Below are positions 53,113-60,592 of a DNA stretch of 60,596 nt, in pieces. How positions within the stretch are numbered: position 1 is the stretch's first letter; every line of letters begins with the position of its first letter. This DNA comes from Armatimonadota bacterium (GTDB taxonomy: Bacteria; Armatimonadota; JADLDR01). The notes under the pieces are model-generated. The model saw nothing but the letters and a program-made list of their open reading frames with translations, was not told the DNA's origin and ran no database searches. The stretch is from assembly GCA_020846535.1 (NCBI GenBank), contig JADLDR010000139.1, forward strand, positions 1-60,596, given 5' to 3'. The position numbers and the translations under genes are program-made.

Positions 53113-54171
53113 ATGCACACCAGGATGCTCCTGGCGTTCCCTTTTTTATGCGCTCTGGCCTGCGGCCCCGATATCCGGGCAGTCTCTGGCAGGCCGACGG
53201 AGGTTCAGGGCGAAAGCCTGGTGCTGGCGAAAACCGAGCCGGGGCGGCTCTGCTTCGACCGGGTGGTCCCGGGCAGCCTGGCCCTCCGCAGCACTTATGA
53301 GGCCGGAAAGCCGGGCAGCGTCGTCTACCGCAAGGGTCAGGATTACACGGTGGATTATGAGAAAGGCACCGTCGCCCGCACTCCAGAATCCCGTATCCCG
53401 GATTACGCCACTCACTGTCTGTACGGGCAGAAAGACTTCGACCATACCAAAGTGCCCAGCCCCAGCAATCACCCCTGGTTCGTGTGGGCGGATTACCGGA
53501 CAGCCAACGGTCGCCCGTGGGCTGTGCAAAACGATCAGCGCCGCTATCTGAAGGCGATGCGCCGCAAGCTGGAAACGGGCGGGCGTTTCAAGATCGTGTC
53601 GTACGGCGACAGCATCACGGCGGGCGGGGAAGCCTCGGAGGAGGCGCTCCGGTTCCCGCAGCGGTATGGCCGCTATCTGAAAGAAAAGTTTCCCCAGGCC
53701 GAAATCGAGGTGCAGGACGTTTCCATCCCGGGGTACGCCTCGCGCCAGGGCGTCGACTGGTTCGACCGCTATGTGGAGCCGGCGGATCAACCCGATCTCG
53801 TCCTGGTAGGCTTCGGGATGAATGACCACAACCTGGTCTCTGTCGGGGGAACGGAGCCGGATCAGCTCCGGGCGAACCTGGTGGCCCTGGTTCGCCTGAT
53901 CCGGGAGCGCAAAGGGGCCGATGTGATCCTCTTTTCGGCCTTCCCGCCCCATGAGGACTGGCGCTACGGCTCGCACCGCATGGCGAAATTCGCGGCAGCC
54001 ACCCAGAGGGCCGCCAAGGAAGTCCGCTGCGCCTATGTGGATGTCTACGGCACATGGACGATAGCGCTCAAGCGCAAAGACCAATCTTCCCTCCTGGGCA
54101 ACAACATCAACCATCCCAACGACTTCGGACACTGGCTCTACGAGCAGGCATTCGAGGCGATGCGGTTCTAA
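53113..54171 (+). CDS. Secreted SGNH/GDSL hydrolase
   Basis: A 352-aa exported esterase-like protein. A short signal peptide (about 1-23) is followed by an N-terminal beta-sandwich-like region (30-140) and the SGNH core: SYGDSITAGG (Ser167), the Gly of SIPGYAS, GFGMNDHN (Asn237) and the Asp337-His340 pair in HPNDFGHWL. These enzymes deacylate lipids, peptidoglycan or acetylated polysaccharides; the accessory N-domain suggests a glycan substrate. AAGGAG precedes the ATG. Neighbours are the GH127-like protein and an epimerase. Confidence 0.88.
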   Translation: MHTRMLLAFPFLCALACGPDIRAVSGRPTEVQGESLVLAKTEPGRLCFDRVVPGSLALRSTYEAGKPGSVVYRKGQDYTVDYEKGTVARTPESRIPDYATHCLYGQKDFDHTKVPSPSNHPWFVWADYRTANGRPWAVQNDQRRYLKAMRRKLETGGRFKIVSYGDSITAGGEASEEALRFPQRYGRYLKEKFPQAEIEVQDVSIPGYASRQGVDWFDRYVEPADQPDLVLVGFGMNDHNLVSVGGTEPDQLRANLVALVRLIRERKGADVILFSAFPPHEDWRYGSHRMAKFAAATQRAAKEVRCAYVDVYGTWTIALKRKDQSSLLGNNINHPNDFGHWLYEQAFEAMRF

Positions 54172-54234
54172 AAGCCACGCCCTGGACTCGGGGACGGTTC
54201 ATCCGGGCCGCTATAGACCAAAGCGAGGAAAACT

Positions 54235-55062
54235 ATGTTCTCACCGAAACTGGGCGTATCTCTGGCGACTGTTCACAACGAGATCACCGATGAACTGCTA
54301 GAGGCTGTGAAAGCATCGAAGATCACCACCCTGGAACTCTTCTGGACGCTCTTCGAGGGCGAAGGGGCGGAAAGCCGGAAGGCGGCCCTGAAAGCCATGC
54401 TGTCGGAAAGCGGCATCCGGGCCATGACCATCCATGCCCCGTTCGGCAGCGACTTCGATCTCTCCAGCCTCGATACGGAGCGGCGTCGGTCGGCTGTCGC
54501 TGCGGTATCAGCCTCGATTGATCTTGCGGTCGAAATGGGCGCTCCGATGGTCGTGGTTCATGCCAGCAGCGAACCGATAGGGCCGGAGGAGCGGCCCCTG
54601 CGGATGGCGCAGGCGCAGGACTCGCTCCGGGAGCTTGCCGAAAAGTGCGAATCGGCGGATCGGCGGATCGCTATCGAACTGCTGCCGCGCACCTGCCTAG
54701 GCAACAATGTCGAGGAGCTACTGGCCTTTCTGGAGGATTTGCCGCCCTCCACAGCGGGCGTCTGCCTGGACACCAATCACCAGATGGGCCACTATAAGAG
54801 CCTGCCGGAGTGGATACGCCGCCTGGGCAGCCGCCTCATCGCCACCCATCTCTCCGATTACGACGGCGTGGACGAACAGCACTGGCTCCCCGGCAAGGGC
54901 GTGGTGGACTGGCAAGCGGTCGTGAAGGCTTTCCAGGACATCGGCTACCCCGGCCCGATGAATTACGAATCCGCTCCGGACGGGGAGACGATTCCGGAGC
55001 GCATCCGCTCTCTGGAGCGCAACTTCGACTGGCTGATATCGCTTGAACGGCATCGATTCTGA
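54235..55062 (+). CDS. Sugar phosphate isomerase/epimerase (AP endonuclease 2 fold), copy 2
   Basis: A 275-aa xylose-isomerase-like TIM barrel. Metal-site segments are MTIHAPFG, VVHASSEPIG, IAIELLPRTCLG (Glu), VCLDTNHQMGHYK (Asp/His), IATHLSDYDG (His) and NYESAP (Glu). The substrate is unknown. Its ATG at 54235 follows GAGGAAAAC. It is followed by the Lrp-type effector gene after 21 bases, trpD and trpF-like, so it may be co-transcribed with tryptophan genes despite its likely sugar role. Confidence 0.82.
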   Translation: MFSPKLGVSLATVHNEITDELLEAVKASKITTLELFWTLFEGEGAESRKAALKAMLSESGIRAMTIHAPFGSDFDLSSLDTERRRSAVAAVSASIDLAVEMGAPMVVVHASSEPIGPEERPLRMAQAQDSLRELAEKCESADRRIAIELLPRTCLGNNVEELLAFLEDLPPSTAGVCLDTNHQMGHYKSLPEWIRRLGSRLIATHLSDYDGVDEQHWLPGKGVVDWQAVVKAFQDIGYPGPMNYESAPDGETIPERIRSLERNFDWLISLERHRF

Positions 55063-55083
55063 GAACATAAGGAGGAAATCGAG

Positions 55084-55332
55084 ATGATTCGAGCGCTGGT
55101 GCTGATGCATATAGAGCGCGGGCAGGTCCCGCGAACCGCCAAGCAGCTGGCCGCCATGGATGAAGTGGTGGATGTCTATTCGGTGGCCGGGGAGTACGAT
55201 CTGGTCGCCATCATCCAGAGCGAGGAATACGAGCGGCTCGCCGAGATCGTCACCGAAAAGCTGCAATCTGTGGACAGCATCCGGGAGACGACCACCCTGA
55301 TGGCCTTCCGCAACTACAAATTTCTGATGTAG
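55084..55332 (+). CDS. Stand-alone Lrp/AsnC ligand-binding (RAM) domain protein
   Basis: An 82-aa protein equal to the C-terminal effector domain of Lrp/AsnC regulators: ALVLMHIERGQVPRTAKQLA, DVYSVAGEYDLVAIIQ and VDSIRETTTLMAF. There is no helix-turn-helix. Such SARM/RAM proteins bind amino acids and oligomerise, possibly modulating full-length regulators or enzymes. AGGAGGAAATCGAG precedes the ATG. It lies 11 bases upstream of trpD, which suggests amino-acid sensing linked to tryptophan synthesis (inference). Confidence 0.87.
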   Translation: MIRALVLMHIERGQVPRTAKQLAAMDEVVDVYSVAGEYDLVAIIQSEEYERLAEIVTEKLQSVDSIRETTTLMAFRNYKFLM

Positions 55333-55343
55333 GAGATATCGCC

Positions 55344-56381
55344 ATGATTCAGACGGCCCTGAAAAAACTCACGGTCGGGGAGCATATCTCCGAGCCCGAA
55401 ATTTTCGCCATTATCGAGGGGATCCGGAGCGGCACGGTTACGGACGTTCAGATCTCCGGGTTCCTGGTGGCCCTCCTGATGAAAGGCCCCACCATCCAGG
55501 AAGTGACCGCCATCGCCCGCGCCATGCGGGCCAACTGCGAGCAGATCGCCCCGCGCGTCCAGGGCGACCTGACCGACACGTGCGGCACCGGGGGCGGGCG
55601 CACCACCTTCAACTGCTCCACAGCGGTGGCCGTCGTGGCCGCATCCGCCGGAATCCCCATCGCCAAGCACGGCAGCCGGTCGCTCTCCTCCCTCTCCGGC
55701 AGCGCCGATGTGCTGGAGCAGCTGGGGGTGGCGATTGACCTGACGCCCGGACAGGCCCAGGAACTGATCGAAGCCTGCGGCATCGGGTTTTTGTACGCCC
55801 CGAACTTCCACCCGGTCATGCATCGGGTGCTGCCGCCCGAAATGGCGCTGGGGATCAAGACGATCTTCTACACTATCATCGGCCCCCTCATCAACCCCGC
55901 AGACGCCAAATGCCACGTCCTGGGCGTTTACCGCTCGGACCTGGTGGAGATGGTGGCCGATATCCTGGTGGAACTCGGGTTCAAACACGCGCTGGTGGTC
56001 CATGGGATGGACGGCCTGGACGAGATTTCGGTGATCGGGAAAACCTCCGTTTCCGAGGTGCGGGACGGCTGGGCGCGTAAATTCGAGATGACCCCGGAAG
56101 AGATCGGGCTTCCCCGCTACGCCTATGAGGAGCTTGCGGGCGGCACTCCCGAGCAGAACGCCGCCATCCTGAGAGCTATTCTTTCAGGCGAGGAGAAGGG
56201 AGCGCGGCGCGATATGGTGGTCGCCAACGCCGCCGGGGTTCTGATGGTCGGAGGCAAGGTCAGCGCCCTGAAGGAAGGCGTGGGCGCGGCCCGCGAATTG
56301 ATCGATTCCGGCGCGGCGCAGCAGAAGCTGCTGGAATGGATCGCGGAATCCAACCGGATTTACGCCGCTGGGGCGTCCTGA
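55344..56381 (+). CDS. trpD: Anthranilate phosphoribosyltransferase
   Basis: Joins anthranilate and PRPP in tryptophan synthesis. The 345-aa protein has the PRPP-binding CGTGGGRTTFNCST region (80-93) and AKHGSRS (107-113). EACGIGFLYAPNFHPVMHRV and GPLINPADAKCHVLGVYRSDLVEMVA are also typical. GTGGG is a slight variant of GTGGD. RBS AGGAG lies upstream of the ATG. It is followed after 15 bases by the second trpF-like gene. No trpE, trpC, trpB or trpA is in the window. Confidence 0.94.
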   Translation: MIQTALKKLTVGEHISEPEIFAIIEGIRSGTVTDVQISGFLVALLMKGPTIQEVTAIARAMRANCEQIAPRVQGDLTDTCGTGGGRTTFNCSTAVAVVAASAGIPIAKHGSRSLSSLSGSADVLEQLGVAIDLTPGQAQELIEACGIGFLYAPNFHPVMHRVLPPEMALGIKTIFYTIIGPLINPADAKCHVLGVYRSDLVEMVADILVELGFKHALVVHGMDGLDEISVIGKTSVSEVRDGWARKFEMTPEEIGLPRYAYEELAGGTPEQNAAILRAILSGEEKGARRDMVVANAAGVLMVGGKVSALKEGVGAARELIDSGAAQQKLLEWIAESNRIYAAGAS

Positions 56382-56396
56382 GAGCGGGCGGAACCG

Positions 56397-57089
56397 ATGG
56401 TCAGGGTCAAAATCTGCGGCAACACCGACGCGGCCCAGGTTTCTCTGTGCGCTGAGGCCGGAGCCGACGCCATCGGGGTGGTGATCGAATATCCCGATCC
56501 CGTGCCCTGGAATGTCTCGCGCCAGGAGGCCCGCCGTCTCCTGTCCGCGGCCCCTCCGTTCGTCAGCCGGGTCGCCGTCACCGGAGGGGACGCCGGAAGG
56601 GTGCTGTCCATAGCCCGGCACGTCCGGCCTCACTTCCTCCAGTTGCATACCGATAACTCTCCGGAAGAGACCCGCTTCCTGGCGCGCCGCCTCTCCGCTC
56701 TGGGAATCGGCGTCATCCGCGTCCTGAGGATCGATATCGCCACCGGAAGGGCTTGCGGCGGCATCATTGACCCGGTGGAGGCGGCGCTGGCCTTGCAGGG
56801 AACGGGCATCGCCGCCCTCCTTCTCGACGCGCGTACCGCCGCCATGCCTGCCGGAACGGGGCAGGGCGTCAGCCGGTCGCTGGCCTGCCGGGTTCGGGAG
56901 GCGCTCTCCATTCCTTTGATACTCGCAGGCGGCCTGACGCCGGACAATGTTTCGGAAGCGGTCGCGGAAGTGCGGCCTTTCGGAGTGGATGTGATCAGCG
57001 GCGTCGAAGCGGCGCGGGGCGTCAAAGACCCGGAACGGGTGCGCCAGTTTATCCGGCGGGCAAAAGGAACGTATGTGAGTCCAGCTTGA
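56397..57089 (+). CDS. Divergent TrpF-like phosphoribosylanthranilate isomerase
   Basis: A 230-aa TrpF-fold protein next to trpD. Catalytic Cys7 (VKICGNT) and Asp144 (LLLDART) are kept, as are the phosphate-binding LAGGLTPDNV and DVISGVEAARGVKD. Compared with the copy at 1344-2018, two features are lost. The substrate Arg of the SxRxxR segment is Trp38 (VPWNVS), and the G-x-G-x-x-DW loop reads GTGQGVSRSLA. It may be a working TrpF with relaxed sequence, or have a shifted substrate. It shares the operon with trpD and the RAM protein. Confidence 0.8.
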   Translation: MVRVKICGNTDAAQVSLCAEAGADAIGVVIEYPDPVPWNVSRQEARRLLSAAPPFVSRVAVTGGDAGRVLSIARHVRPHFLQLHTDNSPEETRFLARRLSALGIGVIRVLRIDIATGRACGGIIDPVEAALALQGTGIAALLLDARTAAMPAGTGQGVSRSLACRVREALSIPLILAGGLTPDNVSEAVAEVRPFGVDVISGVEAARGVKDPERVRQFIRRAKGTYVSPA

Positions 57090-57118
57090 TTGACAAATCA
57101 AATTCCAGAACCTATAAT
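57090..57118 (+). promoter_or_regulatory. Perfect-consensus sigma70 promoter of the PyrD-PyrK fusion gene
   Basis: TTGACA (57090-57095), a 17-base spacer and TATAAT (57113-57118): full consensus, starting at the last base of the trpF-like gene. It leaves an mRNA leader of about 155 bases. Confidence 0.85.
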
Positions 57119-57211
57119 AAAGCGATGTCCGCACCTCTCCGTTATTCTGGTCAAGCGCATATGACCGCAGCATCCATCCGTTTCTACCGAAGCTATCCCT
57201 TTGATACTCAT

Positions 57212-57231
57212 CCTATTGTGCAGACAATAGG
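57212..57231 (+). promoter_or_regulatory. Leader hairpin upstream of the PyrD-PyrK fusion gene
   Basis: CCTATTGT, loop GCAG, ACAATAGG: a perfect eight-base-pair stem with a four-base loop in the 5' leader, 47 bases before the ATG. There is no T-run, so it is not a simple terminator. Confidence 0.5.
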
Positions 57232-57278
57232 CGTGATGCCCCAAGAAAGGCAACAGACATTCCAGAGGAAGACAATTC

Positions 57279-59102
57279 ATGAACGATTTCTGGCAGGATG
57301 AATACCCGTTGGGCAACAAAAAGGTGCGAGGGCGTTTTGTGATACCTTCCGGAATTCGCTGCACGCATGCCAGCACTATCGCCAGATGCTTTGCCGAAAT
57401 AGACCCCATCGGCGTTATCACAACCAAAAGCACCAGTGAACAGGCCGTATCGGGAAACCAGGAGCCGATCTATGCCCGGATTTCGGAGCACCCGCCCCAC
57501 TCCTATATCAACGCCGTCGGTTTGTCCAATTCCGGCGCAGAACCTTTCAAATCCGAGATCCAATCCATCGCAGTTCCTCACAATAAATTCCTGCTGGTAT
57601 CCATTTTCGGAAAGATACTCGATGAATTTCAGATAGTGGACGAGTTCGTGGCGGCGGCGCTTATATTGAAACCGATAGCGGACGGATTCGAACTGAACAT
57701 GTCCTGCCCTCATTCCGATGTATCCGGCTATGAAATCGGCCAGAATATAAGCGCTGTCATCCAGATTACGGCTTCCGTAGCGCGAGAAACTAATTTACCG
57801 GTTTTTGTAAAGCTCTCCAGGTCCATTAAAAACATCGCGCAAATGGCGAGGGCACTTATCGATGTCGGAGCGACAGGGATCACCCTGATCAACACCATTG
57901 GCCCGGCAACGCATATGGTTGGCAGTCATAATGCGCTTCATAGCGATACGGGCGGGCTTTCCGGAGAGTTCATCAGGCCGCTCAGCCTGAGCGCGGTAGC
58001 CAGCGTTTATCACGAGATCAACCGGAAAGCCCTTGATAGAGACCGAAAAACCGTCGATACGGTTCGAAGCGGCCTGGATAAAACCGGAAAGCATCCGATC
58101 ATCATAGCCATGGGCGGTATCTCGACAGCGGAGCATGTGCGCCAGTTTCGAGAAGCAGGGGCCGATCTTTTCGGTATAGGCAGCGCCCTGACCGGACTCG
58201 ACAGCCCCAATATGAAGAATTACTTCGAATCTCTGGAGAGCGAGCTAAAAAGGGAACCCGAGGAAGACAGCGCCCCGAAGCGTTTCGAGATGCCTTCCAT
58301 CAATATGAAGCCGGCGAAATGCCGGGTCGTGGCGCGTGAACCATACAATTCCAGGCTTTTCAAATTGGTGCTGGACGCTCTGCCGGATGTCGATACGCCG
58401 GGCGATCTGGCCGGCAGGTTCTATTTTTTGTGGGACCCCGAATTAAGGCGGGCCAAACCGTTCGCCATATTTTCCGTTGCTGAGAAAAGCGTTATAGTCC
58501 GGTCTGTAGGCGAGTTCACCGGCCATCTGGCCGATATGGAGATTCCGAGGGATCTGTATTTGTACGGGCCTTATGGAAAGCCATTTTCCGGCGATTTCCA
58601 TGGCCGGGAATTCATTCTGGTCGGGGGCGGGACCGGCATCGCCTCGCTGCTGGAGATCGCCATCAAATTGAAGGAGTCCAACAGCGTTCGCTTCGTTCTT
58701 GGGGGAAGATCGAGCAGCGATCTCTTCGACCTGGATAAGTTCAGGCAGCTAGGGCCTGTCGAGGTATCCACCAATGACGGCAGCGAAGGCCATCACGGGA
58801 ATGTGACCGATTTGCTGAGCAGCCTCTTGAACGACCCGGCGTGGCGGCCCGAACCGGAGCGGATGATTTTCGTGAACTGCGGCCCTGAGCAAATGGTTCG
58901 GGCCTGTTTCACCGTTGAGCAACCGTTTGCGGAAATCGGAGATATCTGGGGATCCATCGAATATATCACCAGCTGCGGTGTCGGAATATGCGGCAAGTGT
59001 GCAAGCCCCTCCGGGAGCTTGACCTGCATCGACGGGCCGTTCATGACGATGGATGAATTTCAGCCGATAAGAATTGCGGGTTGTTCTCGGATAAACGGAT
59101 AA
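57279..59102 (+). CDS. Fusion of dihydroorotate dehydrogenase B catalytic (PyrD) and electron-transfer (PyrK) subunits
   Basis: A 607-aa single polypeptide. Residues 1-315 form a class 1B dihydroorotate dehydrogenase barrel: NAVGLSNSG (78-86), ELNMSCPH with the class 1 catalytic Cys143, Lys178 in FVKLSRS, LINTIG, GGLSGEFIRPLSL and AMGGIS. Residues 345-607 resemble PyrK: FAD region KPFAIFSVAEK and GPYGKPF, NAD region LVGGGTGIASLLE (448-460) and a 2Fe-2S set Cys566, Cys571, Cys574 and Cys583. Normally PyrD and PyrK are separate and form a D2K2 tetramer using NAD+. Codon use is less GC-rich than the neighbours. It has its own strong promoter, with no other pyr genes nearby. Confidence 0.85.
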   Translation: MNDFWQDEYPLGNKKVRGRFVIPSGIRCTHASTIARCFAEIDPIGVITTKSTSEQAVSGNQEPIYARISEHPPHSYINAVGLSNSGAEPFKSEIQSIAVPHNKFLLVSIFGKILDEFQIVDEFVAAALILKPIADGFELNMSCPHSDVSGYEIGQNISAVIQITASVARETNLPVFVKLSRSIKNIAQMARALIDVGATGITLINTIGPATHMVGSHNALHSDTGGLSGEFIRPLSLSAVASVYHEINRKALDRDRKTVDTVRSGLDKTGKHPIIIAMGGISTAEHVRQFREAGADLFGIGSALTGLDSPNMKNYFESLESELKREPEEDSAPKRFEMPSINMKPAKCRVVAREPYNSRLFKLVLDALPDVDTPGDLAGRFYFLWDPELRRAKPFAIFSVAEKSVIVRSVGEFTGHLADMEIPRDLYLYGPYGKPFSGDFHGREFILVGGGTGIASLLEIAIKLKESNSVRFVLGGRSSSDLFDLDKFRQLGPVEVSTNDGSEGHHGNVTDLLSSLLNDPAWRPEPERMIFVNCGPEQMVRACFTVEQPFAEIGDIWGSIEYITSCGVGICGKCASPSGSLTCIDGPFMTMDEFQPIRIAGCSRING

Positions 59103-59156
59103 CTGGCCTTATCGATACCACAACAGCTTTACCTGTGAGGCTGCCTCCCTCTTGCG

Positions 59157-59330
59157 CTAAGCAGCCGGTTGGAGAAAACGTTCAGTTCTGTAGCCGTCCT
59201 GGCCGACCCGTAGGGACAATCCTTGTGATCGCCCTGCCCGTGACCAGGCCCTTTTCAGGGCGAACGCGAGGTTCGCCCCTACGGCTTGATCCCTGGGAAA
59301 AGCGCCCTCTTACTCCAACCGGCTGCTTAG
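59157..59330. repeat. Nested palindromic MITE-like element
   Basis: Outer arms CTAAGCAGCCGGTTGGAG (59157-59174) and its exact reverse complement (59313-59330). Inside are CCGTAGGG/CCCTACGG and a tight hairpin GGGCGAAC-GCGAG-GTTCGCCC near 59257-59277. It fills most of the 322-base gap between two genes and shows no coding signal. The inner part resembles REP-type GGGCGAAC...GTTCGCCCC repeats seen in many genomes. Confidence 0.75.
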
Positions 59331-59362
59331 GGGATTCCTGCATTTGGCCCCCTCCGCTCAAG

Positions 59363-59391
59363 TTGACAAATGTTGCTATTCGCTATATACT
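59363..59391 (+). promoter_or_regulatory. Promoter of the second PhyH gene
   Basis: TTGACA (59363-59368), a 17-base spacer and TATACT (59386-59391), 33 bases before the ATG. Confidence 0.8.
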
Positions 59392-59424
59392 GTGTTCAAA
59401 CCGGAACGCAAGGAGACAACCGAT

Positions 59425-60195
59425 ATGGCGATGCAGCTTACTTCCGAGCAGCTTGAGGGATATGAACGGGACGGGTATGTGGTGATCGAGGGCCTGGTGG
59501 CCCCGGAGATGGTGGAGGCGCTGCGCGCCCGGGCCAGGGAATACACCCACGGCGGGCGTCCCCTGGGGAGCGTAAGGGCGCAGGTGGAGCCGAAGGTGGC
59601 GCGGGGAGAGCTTCAGGTGGCGCACCCGGGCGACAGCTTCCGCAAGCTGGAGGGCCTCGTGGAAGGGGACGACCTCTTCCAGAAGCTGGGACTGCACGAA
59701 AACATCGTCAGCGTCATCGAGCAGATCGTGGGGCCGGATATCAAGATGTTCCGAAACGCCCTGATGCTCAAGCCGCCGGAGGTGGGTTCCGCCAAGGGGA
59801 TGCATCAGGACTCCCCCTACTGGCCCATCGAGCCGATGGAACTCTGCTCCTGCTGGTTCACCCTGGATGACGCCACCCCGGAAAACGGCTGCATGGCTGT
59901 CCTCCCCGGATGGCACAAAAAAGGCCCCCTCCCCCATGTCAATGTTACCGATGATTATGTCGTCGAAGAAGGGCTTTACGACCCCGCGCAGATGGCGCTG
60001 GTCCCCATGAAGGCAGGCGGCGGGCTTTTCTTCCATTCCCTGCTGCCCCACTACACCGCCCCCAACCGCTCCAAAAGCTGGCGCAGGGCCATCGCTCTTT
60101 CCTATATGTCCGCCCGCTCCCGCCACACCGGGGAGGGCGAGGGGCCGGACTACTTCAATGTCAAGGGCCAGAGCTACCCGGGGTGCGTGCGGTAG
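59425..60195 (+). CDS. Phytanoyl-CoA dioxygenase (PhyH) family protein, copy 2
   Basis: A 256-aa Fe(II)/2-oxoglutarate oxygenase. It has the facial triad His127-x-Asp129 (GMHQDSPYWP) and His209 (LPHYTAPNRS), a 2-oxoglutarate-binding Arg near WRRAIALSYM, and TPENGCMAVLPGWH typical of the family. The ATG at 59425 has AAGGAG 9 bases upstream and a strong promoter; the reading frame extends further upstream without signals. The substrate is unknown. It resembles the PhyH at 17116-17925 only in motifs, so the two are old paralogues or independent acquisitions. Confidence 0.88.
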   Translation: MAMQLTSEQLEGYERDGYVVIEGLVAPEMVEALRARAREYTHGGRPLGSVRAQVEPKVARGELQVAHPGDSFRKLEGLVEGDDLFQKLGLHENIVSVIEQIVGPDIKMFRNALMLKPPEVGSAKGMHQDSPYWPIEPMELCSCWFTLDDATPENGCMAVLPGWHKKGPLPHVNVTDDYVVEEGLYDPAQMALVPMKAGGGLFFHSLLPHYTAPNRSKSWRRAIALSYMSARSRHTGEGEGPDYFNVKGQSYPGCVR

Positions 60196-60246
60196 GGATT
60201 GCGTTTACAGAGGCTCCGAAGAGAATTATTATATCGCCTCTTGAAC

Positions 60247-60447
60247 TTACGATGCCTGTTCTGAATACAGATCAGGAAGGGGCGACTGTTTATTTTGCTT
60301 CGGATCGTCGATCTGTAATTTAGAACCTTCTCCTCGCTTCCACTTGGGCCAGGTAGCCACTACTTTAGAAGCCTCCTCAGCGAGCCGCCAAAATTCTTTG
60401 GACGCCTGATCATTCAGTTTTCGGCATGGTTCAAGTGAGATGGACAC
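60247..60447 (-). CDS. Small hypothetical protein
   Basis: A 66-aa reading frame rich in Trp, Lys and Glu (FWRLAEEASKVVATWPKWKRG). The wording resembles small uncharacterised proteins with an AEEAS...WPxWKRG motif found near phage and toxin-antitoxin loci, as I recall them. The GTG start lies inside the left arm of the terminal-inverted-repeat element at 60433-60592, with no ribosome site. The natural N-terminus may have been replaced by the insertion. Confidence 0.45.
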   Translation of the reverse strand: MSISLEPCRKLNDQASKEFWRLAEEASKVVATWPKWKRGEGSKLQIDDPKQNKQSPLPDLYSEQAS

Positions 60448-60592
60448 TTTTGGAAAACATTCCGGGGCGGAATGGTCATCACACCCCGCAATAACCCTTG
60501 GGGAGGGCTATTGCCAGCGAAAAACGTTCCTATGGGACGGTCTGCAAGCCCCAAAAACCTTCTGGCCTTTTGAAAAAGTGCCCATCTCACTT
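60433..60592. repeat. 160-bp element with 25-bp terminal inverted repeats (MITE-like or IS end)
   Basis: Arm AAGTGAGATGGACACTTTTG (begins 60433) is mirrored by the reverse complement of 60568-60592, 22 of 25 bases matching. Inside are hairpins CATTCCG-GGG-CGGAATG (60458-60474) and GCAATA...TATTGC (about 60487-60513). It runs to the end of the window, so it could be the edge of a larger insertion sequence with repeated terminal motifs. Confidence 0.6.

Noticed and set aside
57086..57301. Leader peptide overlapping the PyrD-PyrK start
   Set aside because: Its first ATG precedes the expected transcription start and the later one (57124) sits at it; no ribosome site and no run of Trp or other regulatory codons.
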